Shown: piece after piece, positions 1-8,355 of the stretch | How the letters are laid out: every line of letters starts with the position of its first letter | Position numbering within the stretch: the stretch's first letter is position 1 | Program-made: the position numbers and the translations under genes | DNA from: Paenibacillus timonensis | Lineage (GTDB): Bacteria; Bacillota; Bacilli; Paenibacillales; Paenibacillaceae | Assembly: GCF_009725205.1 (NCBI RefSeq) | Contig: NZ_WNZY01000004.1 | Coordinates: 248,001 to 312,000 of the forward strand | Direction: 5' to 3' | DNA length: 64,000 nt | Notes under the pieces: generated by a model | The model's input: only the letters and a program-made list of their open reading frames with translations | Told to the model about the DNA's origin: nothing | The model's database searches: none

Positions 1-983
1 TCCCGATGAGCCCGGGGTTTGCTGCCATCTACCGCTTGCTGCAAGTACGCCAAATTGCGTAGTAGGATCGTTTTGCCGCCTTTCAGGTCCCCGTTCGGGC
101 CTTCATAACCCAGCAGCCCATTGGCTTCCGTTTGATGCGCCATGGTAAACTGAGCTGCCTTGATCGCATCCTCCAGATACACCTTATCGCCGGTGACCCG
201 GTGCAGCATGGTGGCGGCACCGATAAATGTCCCCTGATTATAATGCGTGGCATCCGGCACAGGGCCGCGATCCGGTTCAATCCGATCGAACACCTTGCCG
301 TTTCCATCCGTCAGCATCGTTTTGCCCCAGCGGTAAATTCGGGTTGCCGCCTCCAGATAATGCGAGTCCTCCGTGATCTCGTACAGGAACACCGCCGCTT
401 CGGCTGCCGGGAAGTTAATGCAGGCGTTCTTCGTGACATGCTCGCTATTCAACCACCACAGACCGCCGTTCGCAAATTCGTCATCCCACTGGGTATCGTA
501 TACAAAATCAAAGTAATATTTCGCCTTGTCCAGGTAGCGGGCTTCCCCGGTGATTTGATAAGCTCTTGCGCTGGCCATCGCCCACCACATGATGTCATCG
601 TTAAACGGATTATTCGTCCAGTCCTCGCCATATTTAAGAACGGCGCCGTCAAAAATATCGTCGATCTGGGCGCGAAGCTGCGCCTTCAGTTCCAGGTCCG
701 AGGTGCGAAGATAAGCGTCCATGACCATTTCCCATAACTCGGCTTCCACCCAGAAGCCCTGGTAGTTGGAGCCGCGATTGGAATCGGCCCAATAGGATTT
801 GGCCTGCGGATCCCAGAACTTGGCGTTAAAGGCTCGGATTGCGGCGTCCGCATCTGCGGAGTTGAAGCTGGCCGCTTGAGCCTCCGGAGCCTTCGCCCCG
901 GTAAGCAGCGATATCGAGAGTGCCATCGTCAAGGTGAGCGTAAGAAATTTCGAAGCGGTTCTTTTCACTTGATTCCCTTTCAC
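1..983 (-). CDS. Secreted GH76 endo-alpha-1,6-mannanase (3' end cut by window edge)
   Basis: Endo-acting glycosidase expected to cut the alpha-1,6-mannan backbone outside the cell. The 327 visible residues begin at a GTG codon preceded by GGAGG seven bases upstream. Residues 1-38 form a signal peptide: basic start, hydrophobic run, then an A-Q-A type cleavage site near 37. The family's catalytic Asp pair is at 129-130 in F-N-D-D-I-M-W-W, and W-G-K and T-H-Y-N-Q-G-T motifs of the (alpha/alpha)6 barrel follow. Translation stays open to base 1, so the C-terminus, and any carbohydrate-binding domain, lies outside. It is the last visible gene of the mannan operon, 39 bases after the GH125 gene. 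It is the only GH76 of the three here with an export signal, so it should start the degradation. Confidence 0.9.
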   Translation of the reverse strand, partial: MKGNQVKRTASKFLTLTLTMALSISLLTGAKAPEAQAASFNSADADAAIRAFNAKFWDPQAKSYWADSNRGSNYQGFWVEAELWEMVMDAYLRTSDLELKAQLRAQIDDIFDGAVLKYGEDWTNNPFNDDIMWWAMASARAYQITGEARYLDKAKYYFDFVYDTQWDDEFANGGLWWLNSEHVTKNACINFPAAEAAVFLYEITEDSHYLEAATRIYRWGKTMLTDGNGKVFDRIEPDRGPVPDATHYNQGTFIGAATMLHRVTGDKVYLEDAIKAAQFTMAHQTEANGLLGYEGPNGDLKGGKTILLRNLAYLQQAVDGSKPRAHR

Positions 984-1022
984 GGCAAAACCTCCATTTG
1001 CGGATTCATTCCGTACTGAAAG

Positions 1023-2291
1023 CTAGCGCATGGCAATTTCCAGACCGCATAAGCTGAGCACGAATTCAACAAACATCGCGTTGGACCAAGAGAACCATTC
1101 CCGCGAGTATTCCGAAGGATTATCCTTGTGGAAACCTTCATGCACCAAATTCGTTCCGGCATCAGTTCGTTCGAACATGCCCAGAATGTCCAGCTTTTCC
1201 GATTCATCGAGCGCAGTGATTCCCTGGATGGACAAGGCGATGTGCCAGATATAGTCCGGGGGCGTGTGCGGGCTGCCGATCCCTTTGGCATAAGTTCCTT
1301 CATAGTAGTAAGGATTGCGTCGGCTAAGGATCATCCGGCGGGTGTTCAGATAAATCGGATCGTCCTTGCTGCAGTAATCGAGATAAGGCAGCGACAAAAG
1401 ACTAGGCACATTGGCGTCATCCATCAGATTGACCCCACCGAGCCCATCCACCTCGTACGCATACACCTTTCCAAACTCCTCGTCATCGATGACCGCGTAC
1501 TGTTCAATCCCATGCCGAATGTCATCGCGCAGCGCGCGTACCTCATCGGCGAAATCGTCGTCCCCGTAAAACCGTTCATTGATCTCCAGCAAATAACCCA
1601 GCACGACGATCGCAAACAGGTTCGATGGAACGAGATAGCCGTATTTGCAGGCATCATCGCTTGGGCGGAAACCCGACCAGGTCATGCCCGTATACGTTAC
1701 CGGTCCCGGGAGCCTATCCGTTTCCCCGCTGTTTTCCCGGACGAACGTATATTTTGAAAGTTCCTCGTGGCGCTGCTCGGTCCGCCAGGTTTGCAGGATC
1801 AGCTCGGCCGCTTGCTTGAATTCCGGCGTGAAGTGACGGGTCTCCCCGGTATTTTTCCAGTAAAGGTAGGCTAACTGAAGGGGATAACATAACGAATCTA
1901 CCTCGTATTTGCGCTCCCAAATCCAACCGGACATCTCGGTCAAATCCGACTGATGGCCGCGAAAATTCTCGAATTCGTTAAACGCGTTGGCGTACGGATC
2001 TCGCAAGATCGATTGGCATTGCGTCATCAGTACCCCTTCGATAATCTCGCGCAAGCCGGCATCCTTCGCCGCCGGGATCAGATACGGCCGGAGCTGGTTG
2101 ACGGAGTCGCGCAGCCACATGGCCGGAATATCGCCGGTCAGCATAAACACCGTTCCGTCCTCATGACGATGGATGGTCGTTTCCAGCGTATTTTCGTAAC
2201 ACCGTTTAAACATCTCCACGATTTTCGGGCGATGCTTCATCTTCGTTTCCACCAACGCGATGATGTCGGTTTGGGTTAGTTGCTCAGTCAT
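1023..2291 (-). CDS. GH125 exo-alpha-1,6-mannosidase
   Basis: Removes terminal alpha-1,6-linked mannose from manno-oligosaccharides with inversion (family knowledge). The 422 residues carry the family hallmark T-G-D-I-P-A-M-W-L-R-D-S near 52-63, an acidic R-P-S-D-D-A-C segment near 209-215 that fits the general acid, and L-V-H-E-G-F-H near 382-388 that fits the catalytic base. There is no signal peptide, so it acts in the cytosol on imported oligosaccharides. The ATG follows GGAGGAG. It sits between the cytoplasmic GH76 pair and the secreted GH76 on the same strand, consistent with the last step that releases mannose. Confidence 0.93.
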   Translation of the reverse strand: MTEQLTQTDIIALVETKMKHRPKIVEMFKRCYENTLETTIHRHEDGTVFMLTGDIPAMWLRDSVNQLRPYLIPAAKDAGLREIIEGVLMTQCQSILRDPYANAFNEFENFRGHQSDLTEMSGWIWERKYEVDSLCYPLQLAYLYWKNTGETRHFTPEFKQAAELILQTWRTEQRHEELSKYTFVRENSGETDRLPGPVTYTGMTWSGFRPSDDACKYGYLVPSNLFAIVVLGYLLEINERFYGDDDFADEVRALRDDIRHGIEQYAVIDDEEFGKVYAYEVDGLGGVNLMDDANVPSLLSLPYLDYCSKDDPIYLNTRRMILSRRNPYYYEGTYAKGIGSPHTPPDYIWHIALSIQGITALDESEKLDILGMFERTDAGTNLVHEGFHKDNPSEYSREWFSWSNAMFVEFVLSLCGLEIAMR

Positions 2292-2351
2292 GATCTCTCT
2301 CCTCCGTTTAATCTAGCAGTGGTTTGATGGGACTTTTTCCGCGTGGTTTCT

Positions 2352-3404
2352 TCACTCCGATAACTTCAGCTTTGCCGCCGCTTCCAGCAGCATCAAGCCG
2401 CTCAGCTGGACGCTGAGCTGGACCGGCAGGGTAGGTGGCTCCTTCCAGGAAGGGCCGCATAAGAGGGGGTTCTTAAGCAGCCCCTCGGAACGAAGCTTCT
2501 CCGCATTCATGAGAAGGACCTCCCGGACACGCGGGCAAGCCGGGTCGATCTCCAGGAGACGGACGAGGTAGCGAATCAGGATCCCCTTAAATAAGCCGGT
2601 ATCGTCGATCCCCTCCTCGGGAAGCAGACCGGTGCCGGGCTCACCCAGCTCCTTGAAGCAGGCGGCAGCGGTCCGTCTGGCATCCTCCAGGTACACCGAT
2701 TCACCGGTGCAAACGTACAATTCAACACCCGCACCGATAAAGACGCCCTGGCAATAAGTAAAACGCCAGTCTTTGTCGATCGTTCCGTCCCCAGTGCGGT
2801 TCATGCCGTCCCACACAAAGCCGGTAGCGGAGTCGACCAGATGTGTTTTATTCCACTCGTAAATCCGTTTGGCCCAAGCGAGGTCGTCAGGTCGGCCGAA
2901 CAAACCGTAGAGCCGGGCAGCCAGGATCGCTGCGGGCGCGTTGGCCGGGGTGTTTTTGTAATCGAGCTGATCCTTCTTCCACGCCATCCCGCCGCCGCAA
3001 TGCGCATTCCAAGCCGTTTGGATATCCGCCCACAGCTCCTGGACCTTCTCCTCGTACCACGTCTCGCCGGTCGCCCGGTAAGCCCGCAGCAGCGCCAGCG
3101 CCGTCCATTCCATGTCATCATAATAATTGTGCGTCAAGGCCCCGCCGTTATAGCGTTCCAGACTGATGCAGAACTGCCGCATCCGGTCCGGCAGCGCGGG
3201 GTCGGCGGTCCGCTCATAGGCGTCCACCAGCACGTCGAGGACGTGGGCTTGCCACCAGTAATAGAAGTTTTCGCCTGCAAGGCCCGCCGTACGCGGATAC
3301 CACTGGTCCAGGATGCCGGTCTCCTCGTTCCTATAGCAGGCGAACAGGTCGCGGTGCACGTGTTCTGCCAGATGAGCCCAGCCCAGTTCGCGGCGGTCCA
3401 TCAT
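2352..3404 (-). CDS. Cytoplasmic GH76-family glycosidase, copy B
   Basis: A 350-residue GH76 (alpha/alpha)6-barrel protein without a signal peptide. The Asp pair is at 96-97 in Y-Y-D-D-M-E-W. Shared blocks with its neighbour at 3401-4486 include L-D-Y-K-N-T-P-A-N-A-P, W-D-G-M-N-R-T-G-D-G and F-T-Y-C-Q-G-V-F-I-G-A, so the two are tandem paralogues. The start overlaps the upstream stop by 4 bases (ATGA), indicating translational coupling; a second ATG three bases on is equally possible. Being cytosolic, it probably cuts imported oligosaccharides rather than polymer. Substrate specificity (plain alpha-1,6-mannan or another alpha-mannoside) cannot be read from sequence. Confidence 0.85.
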   Translation of the reverse strand: MMDRRELGWAHLAEHVHRDLFACYRNEETGILDQWYPRTAGLAGENFYYWWQAHVLDVLVDAYERTADPALPDRMRQFCISLERYNGGALTHNYYDDMEWTALALLRAYRATGETWYEEKVQELWADIQTAWNAHCGGGMAWKKDQLDYKNTPANAPAAILAARLYGLFGRPDDLAWAKRIYEWNKTHLVDSATGFVWDGMNRTGDGTIDKDWRFTYCQGVFIGAGVELYVCTGESVYLEDARRTAAACFKELGEPGTGLLPEEGIDDTGLFKGILIRYLVRLLEIDPACPRVREVLLMNAEKLRSEGLLKNPLLCGPSWKEPPTLPVQLSVQLSGLMLLEAAAKLKLSE

Positions 3405-4486
3405 CGCGTCTCCCCTTCGGGCGCGGCATCCGGAGTTAACCCCGAGGCCGCCTCCATCAGCATGACGCCGCTCAGTTGCGAGCTGAGCGACACGACTTCG
3501 CCCTCCTTAGGAGCTCGGCTCCAATCTGTGCCAAACCGCGATTGCCCCGATGCGGTCTGCCGGCTCCAGGCGCGTTCCGCCTGAAGGCCAACATACTCGG
3601 CAACTTCGGGATGGTCCGGGGCCGCATGGGCCAGCTCCGCCAAATAGCGGATCAAGATGCCTTTGAACAGCCCGGCGTCGCCGTCTCCTTCCTCCGGCAG
3701 CAGCCCGGTTTCGCTGGAGGTGAACTCCTGGAGGACGACGCGGAACGTGCGGAGCGCCGCCTCCAGGAAAGCCGCCTCCCCGCTTACCCGGTACATCTCC
3801 ACGGAAGCTCCGATAAAGACGCCTTGGCAGTAGGTGAACTTCCAATCCTTGTCGATCGCGCCGTCTCCCGTCCGGTTCATGCCGTCCCACACCAGGCCGG
3901 TAGCCGGATCAATCAGGTTCGCTGCCTGCCAATCGTAAATTCGCTGCGCCCAAGCCCAATCGTCCGGGTTTTCAAACGCTTGGTACAACCTGGCCGCCAG
4001 GATGACGGCGGGGGCGTTGGCTGGGGTATTTTTATAGTCCAATTGCGATTTCTGCCAGGCAATCCCGCCGCCCATCTGCTCGTTCCATCCGGTTTGGATA
4101 TCCTGCCACAGCAGGAGGGCTGCCTCCTTGTAGCGCGGTTCTCCGGTAACTTGATAGGCGCGCAGCCAGGCGAGTGCCATCCATTCCATATCGTCGTACA
4201 GCTCATTGGGCCAGGCGCCGCCGTTACGCCGAAGGAGGCCGTCGTACAGCTCCTCCAGCCGCTTGGCAAACCGCCGGTCTCCCGTGCGCTTCAGTCCGTC
4301 GACCAGCGTGTCGACCGCATGCGCCATCCACCAGTAATGAAAAATATCGTTGCACGTCCCGTTTTCGCATGGCGTTTGGATATTATACATTTGGATCTCT
4401 TCGTTCCAGAACCTTTCATCTAGCGCAGTCTGGGCCAGGTCGGCCCGTTGCCGACGCACTTCGGTTTCCTTCATGGTGGTCTTCAT
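3401..4486 (-). CDS. Cytoplasmic GH76-family glycosidase, copy A
   Basis: A 361-residue GH76 protein without a signal peptide, paralogous to the next gene. The catalytic-type Asp pair is at 98-99 in L-Y-D-D-M-E-W, followed by the D-Y-K-N-T-P-A-N-A-P and D-G-M-N-R-T-G-D-G blocks. Its N-terminus contains C-E-N-G-T-C, absent from copy B. The ATG has GGGAG seven bases upstream and lies 19 bases after the permease gene. The permease-GH76-GH76-GH125 order supports uptake followed by intracellular breakdown. An unsaturated-glycanase-like role on other imported sugars cannot be excluded. Confidence 0.85.
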   Translation of the reverse strand: MKTTMKETEVRRQRADLAQTALDERFWNEEIQMYNIQTPCENGTCNDIFHYWWMAHAVDTLVDGLKRTGDRRFAKRLEELYDGLLRRNGGAWPNELYDDMEWMALAWLRAYQVTGEPRYKEAALLLWQDIQTGWNEQMGGGIAWQKSQLDYKNTPANAPAVILAARLYQAFENPDDWAWAQRIYDWQAANLIDPATGLVWDGMNRTGDGAIDKDWKFTYCQGVFIGASVEMYRVSGEAAFLEAALRTFRVVLQEFTSSETGLLPEEGDGDAGLFKGILIRYLAELAHAAPDHPEVAEYVGLQAERAWSRQTASGQSRFGTDWSRAPKEGEVVSLSSQLSGVMLMEAASGLTPDAAPEGETR

Positions 4487-4505
4487 GTGATCTCTCCCAT
4501 CTGTC

Positions 4506-5432
4506 CTATCCCTTGATTCCGCTAAACGCGATACCTTGGATAAAATACCGCTGCAGCAGCAGGAACAGCACCAGAATCGGCAGGATCGCTACCAGCGCCC
4601 CCGCCATCATCGGGCCGTAATCCGTCTGATAGTTGTACGAAAAAGCCTGCAGCCCCATTTGAATCGTCGCCTTCGCCGGATCGTTCAGTACGATCATCGG
4701 CCACAGGAAGCCGTTCCAGCCCGCTTGGAAGGTGAAAATCCCCAGCGTGGCCAGGGCCGGCTTGGTCAACGGCAGGTAAATGCGCCAGAAGATTTTGAAC
4801 TCGCCGCAGCCTTCGATCCGCGCCATTTCCATCATGTCTTTCGGCAGCGTCAGAAAGAACTGGCGCATGAAGAACACGGCAAACGTACCGGAAGCCCCCG
4901 GCAAAATAATCCCCCAAAACGAGTTCATCAGCCCGTTACCGCCGCTGCCGAACAGGTCGTTTCCGCCGACTAGCGGAATATGGCGCAGCACGTACACGCT
5001 GGGGATCATCGTAACGATCCCCGGCACCATCATGGAAACGAGCAGGATGCGGAAGAATGGCTGGTTCATCCGGAAGTTCAGCTTGGCGAACGCATAACCG
5101 CTTAGCGAGCCGAAGAACAGGTTGAACAACACGCCGACCGCGGCCAGCAGAAACGAGTTCCAGAAATAAAGACCAAACGGCACAGTCGTAAACGCATTAT
5201 AGTAATGCTCGAACGTAAGGTTCGTCGTGAACCACTTGATCGGCAGCGAGAACATCTCTTCATCCGGCTTAAATGAAGTAAGTACGCTCCAGTAAAAGGG
5301 CAAAAACATAATCACAGCGATGATGGCGCTAACCGTATAAAACAACACGTTCGCCAATCTTTTCTGCATCGGTGCGCCCAATTGGACGTGACGGGTGCCG
5401 ACGCCGGTTCTCGTCGTCTCTTGATTTGTCAT
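4506..5432 (-). CDS. CUT1 sugar ABC transporter permease (MalG type)
   Basis: One of two membrane subunits of the operon's oligosaccharide importer. The 308 residues show about six hydrophobic segments. The cytoplasmic EAA loop reads E-M-A-R-I-E-G-C-G then W-R-I-Y-L-P-L near 200-225, which docks the ATPase. The C-terminus F-I-Q-G-I-A-F-S-G-I-K-G is typical of MalG-type subunits. The ATG, preceded by GGAGGAG, overlaps the stop of the first permease by 4 bases. No ATPase gene is present here, so a shared MsmX-type ATPase encoded elsewhere is the likely energiser (inference from other Firmicutes). Confidence 0.93.
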   Translation of the reverse strand: MTNQETTRTGVGTRHVQLGAPMQKRLANVLFYTVSAIIAVIMFLPFYWSVLTSFKPDEEMFSLPIKWFTTNLTFEHYYNAFTTVPFGLYFWNSFLLAAVGVLFNLFFGSLSGYAFAKLNFRMNQPFFRILLVSMMVPGIVTMIPSVYVLRHIPLVGGNDLFGSGGNGLMNSFWGIILPGASGTFAVFFMRQFFLTLPKDMMEMARIEGCGEFKIFWRIYLPLTKPALATLGIFTFQAGWNGFLWPMIVLNDPAKATIQMGLQAFSYNYQTDYGPMMAGALVAILPILVLFLLLQRYFIQGIAFSGIKG

Positions 5433-6316
5433 ACAATCGGCTCCTCCGCTTTGGTGATTTTCATGCTGATCAGCGAAAATACGAGAATCGCCATCGCCAG
5501 CACAAACGCCTGTGCCGAGGCATACCCCATTTGCAACTGATTAAAGCCCTGTTGGTAGATCAGGTACACCGGGGTTTTGGTGACATTGGCTGGACCGCCC
5601 TGCGTCAGCACGAACGCCTGATCAAACAGCTGCAGAGCGCCGATGATCGCCAAAACGCTGACAAGGAACGTCGTTGGGCGAAGCTGCGGCCAAGTGATAT
5701 AACGGAAGCACGCGAACCGCGACGCCCCGTCAAGCCGGGCCGATTCGTACAAGTAATCGGGCACGCCTTGGAGTCCGGCCAAATAAATGATCATATTGGA
5801 GCCAACCGACTGCCACAACGTCATGACGATGATCGACACCATGGCCGTTTCCGTTTGCGATACCCAAGCCGGACCGGTGATGCCGATATACGAGAGCAAC
5901 CCGTTGATCAGCCCGTATTCGGGATGCAGCATCCAGATCCACACGGTGGCCGCAGCGACGGCGGAGGTCAAGGTCGGCAGGTAGTAAAACGTGCGAAACA
6001 GCTTGACTCCGCCTTTCTTTTTGTTGAGAAGCATTGCCAGCAGTAAGGAAATCAATAAATTCAGCGGAACGAAAACAACTGCGTAATAGAACACGTTCAA
6101 AAAGGTCTGCCAGAGCAGCGTGTCGCCGATCAGGCGGCGGTAGTTATCCAGCCCAACCCAATCGTTGCTGCTCAGCACGTCATAATTGGTAAAGCTGAGA
6201 TAAAGGGCCATCACGACGGGGATGACCATGAATACGGCAAACAACAGCATGGTTGGTGTAATGAACAGATAGGCCATTCGGGCCTGATGCCGTTCGAGCT
6301 TATTGACGGATGCCAT
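5429..6316 (-). CDS. CUT1 sugar ABC transporter permease (MalF type)
   Basis: Partner membrane subunit of the importer. It has 295 residues with six predicted membrane segments, the first at about 15-37. The EAA loop Y-E-S-A-R-L-D-G-A-S followed by R-Y-I-T-W-P-Q-L lies near 190-215. It begins 27 bases after the binding-protein gene behind a GGGGAG ribosome site and overlaps the next permease by 4 bases. Specificity for manno-oligosaccharides is inferred from the GH76 and GH125 neighbours, not from the permease itself. Confidence 0.93.
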   Translation of the reverse strand: MASVNKLERHQARMAYLFITPTMLLFAVFMVIPVVMALYLSFTNYDVLSSNDWVGLDNYRRLIGDTLLWQTFLNVFYYAVVFVPLNLLISLLLAMLLNKKKGGVKLFRTFYYLPTLTSAVAAATVWIWMLHPEYGLINGLLSYIGITGPAWVSQTETAMVSIIVMTLWQSVGSNMIIYLAGLQGVPDYLYESARLDGASRFACFRYITWPQLRPTTFLVSVLAIIGALQLFDQAFVLTQGGPANVTKTPVYLIYQQGFNQLQMGYASAQAFVLAMAILVFSLISMKITKAEEPIV

Positions 6317-6343
6317 TCTTCGCTCCCCTTTCAGAGGCCGGTT

Positions 6344-7651
6344 TTATTTCACGACCGCATTTTCCGCAAGCAGTTTGTCGCCTTGCTCCTGAGCTTTCTT
6401 CAACGTATCGTCGATGGATTGCTTGTTCTGCAGCAGCAGCTCCAGATTCGGAATCAACGCGTTCTCCTCCATGACCGAATAGCCCGGATGCGTTGGACGT
6501 GTCTTGGCGAACTCCAGCGTTTCCGTAAACGGCTTCCACAACGGATCCTCAGTAAAGAACGGATCCTCGAGCGCCGGCTTGAAGCCCGGCAAGTTCAAGC
6601 TCGTTTTCGCCCACAGCAAAGCGTTGTCCTTATTGGCCGTCCACCACTTGATGAACTCCCAAGCTTCATCCGGATGCTTGGAGCCTTGCGGAATCACGAG
6701 TCCGAAACCGCCCATGACGCTGCCCTTGTCGCCGTTTGGACCTGCCGGAGGCGGAACGATGCCGTAATCCAGATCCTTGCCGTATTTATTGTAGGTGCTC
6801 ATCATCCAAGGACCGGTGTACAACATGGCAACTTTGCCCGTTACAAATGCATCGGTGCCTTCGCCAAGACCTTTTTCGAAGCCAACCTTATATACTTTGT
6901 CCTCGTTCAGCAAACGCTGCCAAAACTCCAGTACTTGCTTGCCCTGTTCATTGTTGAAGTTGGTTTTGCCGTCCTCGCCGAGCATCTGTCCGCCGGCCTG
7001 TTGCAGATACATGTTGAACAGACCCGGGTCAGCCATGGAGAAGCCAGAGGTTTCAAGCTTACTGCCGTTCCACTTCGTCAACGTCTTGGCGGCCTGCTCC
7101 AATTCATCCCACGTTGTAGGCGCCTCTAGGCCCGCATCCGCAAACATCTTCTTGTTGTAGAACAACGCGCGGGCATCCACCGTCAACGGCAGGCCATATA
7201 GCTTGTCGCTGTTGGTTAATTCCTTTAAGGACTCATCAAAAAAGTCGCTTTTGTTCACGCCATCGCGCTCCATATAATCATCGATCGGGCGAAGTACGTT
7301 TTTCGGAGCGTACAGCGACGTTCTCCAACGGTCCCAGAACAAAATGTCCGGCGAACCACCGCTCGTTGCGGCGGTCAGGAACTTCGTCACCATATCCTGT
7401 TGAAGTACGTATTTTACTTCGATTTTGTCCTGCGATTTGTTAAAAGCATCGACCATCGTCTCGAATTGCTTTTGCCCTTCGCCGCCCCAGTCGCCCCAGA
7501 ACGTCAGCTTCACTTTCTTGGCATTGCCGCTTCCGCTGTCTCCAGAACTGCCACCATTGCCACTGCTGTCACCGCTGCCGCTTCCTCCGCAACCAGCCAG
7601 CATCGCGCCGAACAGGACCATCACCAGCATTACAAGCATCCACTTTTTCAT
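6344..7651 (-). CDS. Lipoprotein sugar-binding protein of the mannan ABC importer
   Basis: Captures oligosaccharides at the membrane surface for the two downstream permeases. The start at 7651 is set by GGGGAGG eight bases upstream; the reading frame continues upstream without a ribosome site. The 435-residue product has a lipoprotein signal with lipobox L-A-G-C (Cys21), then a Gly/Ser-rich linker and a family 1 solute-binding fold (L-T-F-W-G-D-W-G-G, the D-I-L-F-W-D-R-W block, and Y-T-G-P-W-M near 270). First gene of the operon, it follows a strong promoter with a cre-like site, so glucose repression through CcpA is likely. Ligand assignment is inferred from context. Confidence 0.92.
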   Translation of the reverse strand: MKKWMLVMLVMVLFGAMLAGCGGSGSGDSSGNGGSSGDSGSGNAKKVKLTFWGDWGGEGQKQFETMVDAFNKSQDKIEVKYVLQQDMVTKFLTAATSGGSPDILFWDRWRTSLYAPKNVLRPIDDYMERDGVNKSDFFDESLKELTNSDKLYGLPLTVDARALFYNKKMFADAGLEAPTTWDELEQAAKTLTKWNGSKLETSGFSMADPGLFNMYLQQAGGQMLGEDGKTNFNNEQGKQVLEFWQRLLNEDKVYKVGFEKGLGEGTDAFVTGKVAMLYTGPWMMSTYNKYGKDLDYGIVPPPAGPNGDKGSVMGGFGLVIPQGSKHPDEAWEFIKWWTANKDNALLWAKTSLNLPGFKPALEDPFFTEDPLWKPFTETLEFAKTRPTHPGYSVMEENALIPNLELLLQNKQSIDDTLKKAQEQGDKLLAENAVVK

Positions 7652-7689
7652 TTCATAAACCTCCCCTTTTCGTTTAGATGACATAGCAA

Positions 7690-7703
7690 TTAAAGCGTTT
7701 TCA
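7690..7703. promoter_or_regulatory. cre-like CcpA site at the mannan operon start point
   Basis: TTAAAGCGTTTTCA matches the Bacillus cre consensus TGWAARCGYTWNCW at every position but the second. It lies immediately downstream of the -10 element of the 7712-7740 promoter, over the expected transcription start, 39 bases before the first gene. Carbon catabolite repression is inferred. Confidence 0.65.
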
Positions 7704-7711
7704 ATAAACAT

Positions 7712-7740
7712 AGTATATTAGCATCATATCATTATGTCAA
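7712..7740 (-). promoter_or_regulatory. SigA promoter of the mannan operon
   Basis: On the minus strand, TTGACA (7735-7740) and TATACT (7712-7717) are separated by exactly 17 bases, a near-consensus housekeeping promoter. It lies 61 bases upstream of the binding-protein start codon. Confidence 0.8.
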
Positions 7741-7813
7741 TGGGGAAAAATATCGATGTTCCTGGTATGTAAAATATATATCAAACGTCCCCTTCTCCCT
7801 TCAAGCGTGACAA

Positions 7814-7844
7814 AACAAGGACCTCCTGTACGGAGGTCCTTGTT
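7814..7844 (-). terminator. Hairpin upstream of the mannan promoter
   Basis: A perfect 13-bp stem (AACAAGGACCTCC and complement) with a 5-base loop. On the minus strand it is followed by TTTTG, a weak T-run. It probably insulates the mannan promoter from transcription arriving from the regulator gene. Confidence 0.55.
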
Positions 7845-7882
7845 CGGAATTCACGATAGGATTTCACCCTGATCCGTCTGAC

Positions 7883-8030
7883 AAATGCAAAAGTGCAGTT
7901 GATATACAGCAAAATGCGCTGGCTAACGTACTTAAATGTAAAAGTGCATTTGATTTGCCGTAAAATGCTCTCGAAAGAGACTTCAAATGTAAATGTGCAG
8001 TTCAAATTTGCTCAAATCGCCCTTTTCAGC
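7883..8030. repeat. 51-bp tandem repeat, about three units
   Basis: Units begin with AAATG at 7883, 7934 and 7985, exactly 51 bases apart. Each opens with a variant of AAATGTAAAAGTGCA, and the third unit decays after about 25 bases. Inverted copies of the core lie at about 8049-8061 and 8098-8112. Because 51 is a multiple of three, frames crossing it give repeating peptides on both strands, but no ribosome site supports translation. Confidence 0.7.
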
Positions 8031-8085
8031 CAAATTGTCCTCAATCAGATGCACTTTTACATCCCAAGGGCCCACAAACGCAAAA

Positions 8086-8126
8086 ATGCCGAAACTCAAC
8101 TGCACTTTTGCAGTTGGGTTCGGCAT
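8086..8126 (-). terminator. Terminator for the GntR/LacI-type regulator
   Basis: The long inverted repeat ATGCCGAA ... TTCGGCAT encloses CTCAACTGCA ... TGCAGTTGGG with a CTTT loop. On the minus strand it is followed by TTTTTG. It lies about 230 bases after the regulator stop and contains an inverted copy of the nearby repeat core. Confidence 0.55.
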
Positions 8127-8355
8127 GAGGGTGGCAGTTACCTTAGTACGCAGGCGAGCAACTGCCATCGCACTACGGAGACAGCACTCCCATCGCGCAC
8201 AGCCACGGTTGCTCCGCCACGGGGCAGAAGTTGGCTTGTTGCGCCGCGAGTGGCAACTCCAGCATCGAGTGGCCGCAGTTGGCCATTCCCACGGAGTGGC
8301 GACTCACTGTGCACCAGCGCATGCCTTCGCCGCAGACTGGCAAGCAAGCCTATGG
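8127..8355. other. Non-coding spacer downstream of the regulator
   Basis: No credible gene. The sequence is rich in short irregular repeats of GAGTGGC, GCAACTC and CGAGCAACT type, with no ribosome binding site or promoter. It may be decayed repeat DNA. Together with the adjacent 51-bp repeats it makes up most of the roughly 700-base gap between the regulator and the mannan operon. Confidence 0.5.

Noticed and set aside
7781..8005. A 74-residue minus-strand frame with repeating N-C-T-F-T-F peptides
   Set aside because: It is the translation of the 51-bp DNA repeat, with no ribosome site; the opposite strand gives similar peptides from the inverted copies.
7883..8030. Possible CRISPR array
   Set aside because: Units are only three, drift gradually, have no constant repeat/unique spacer division, and no cas genes are present.
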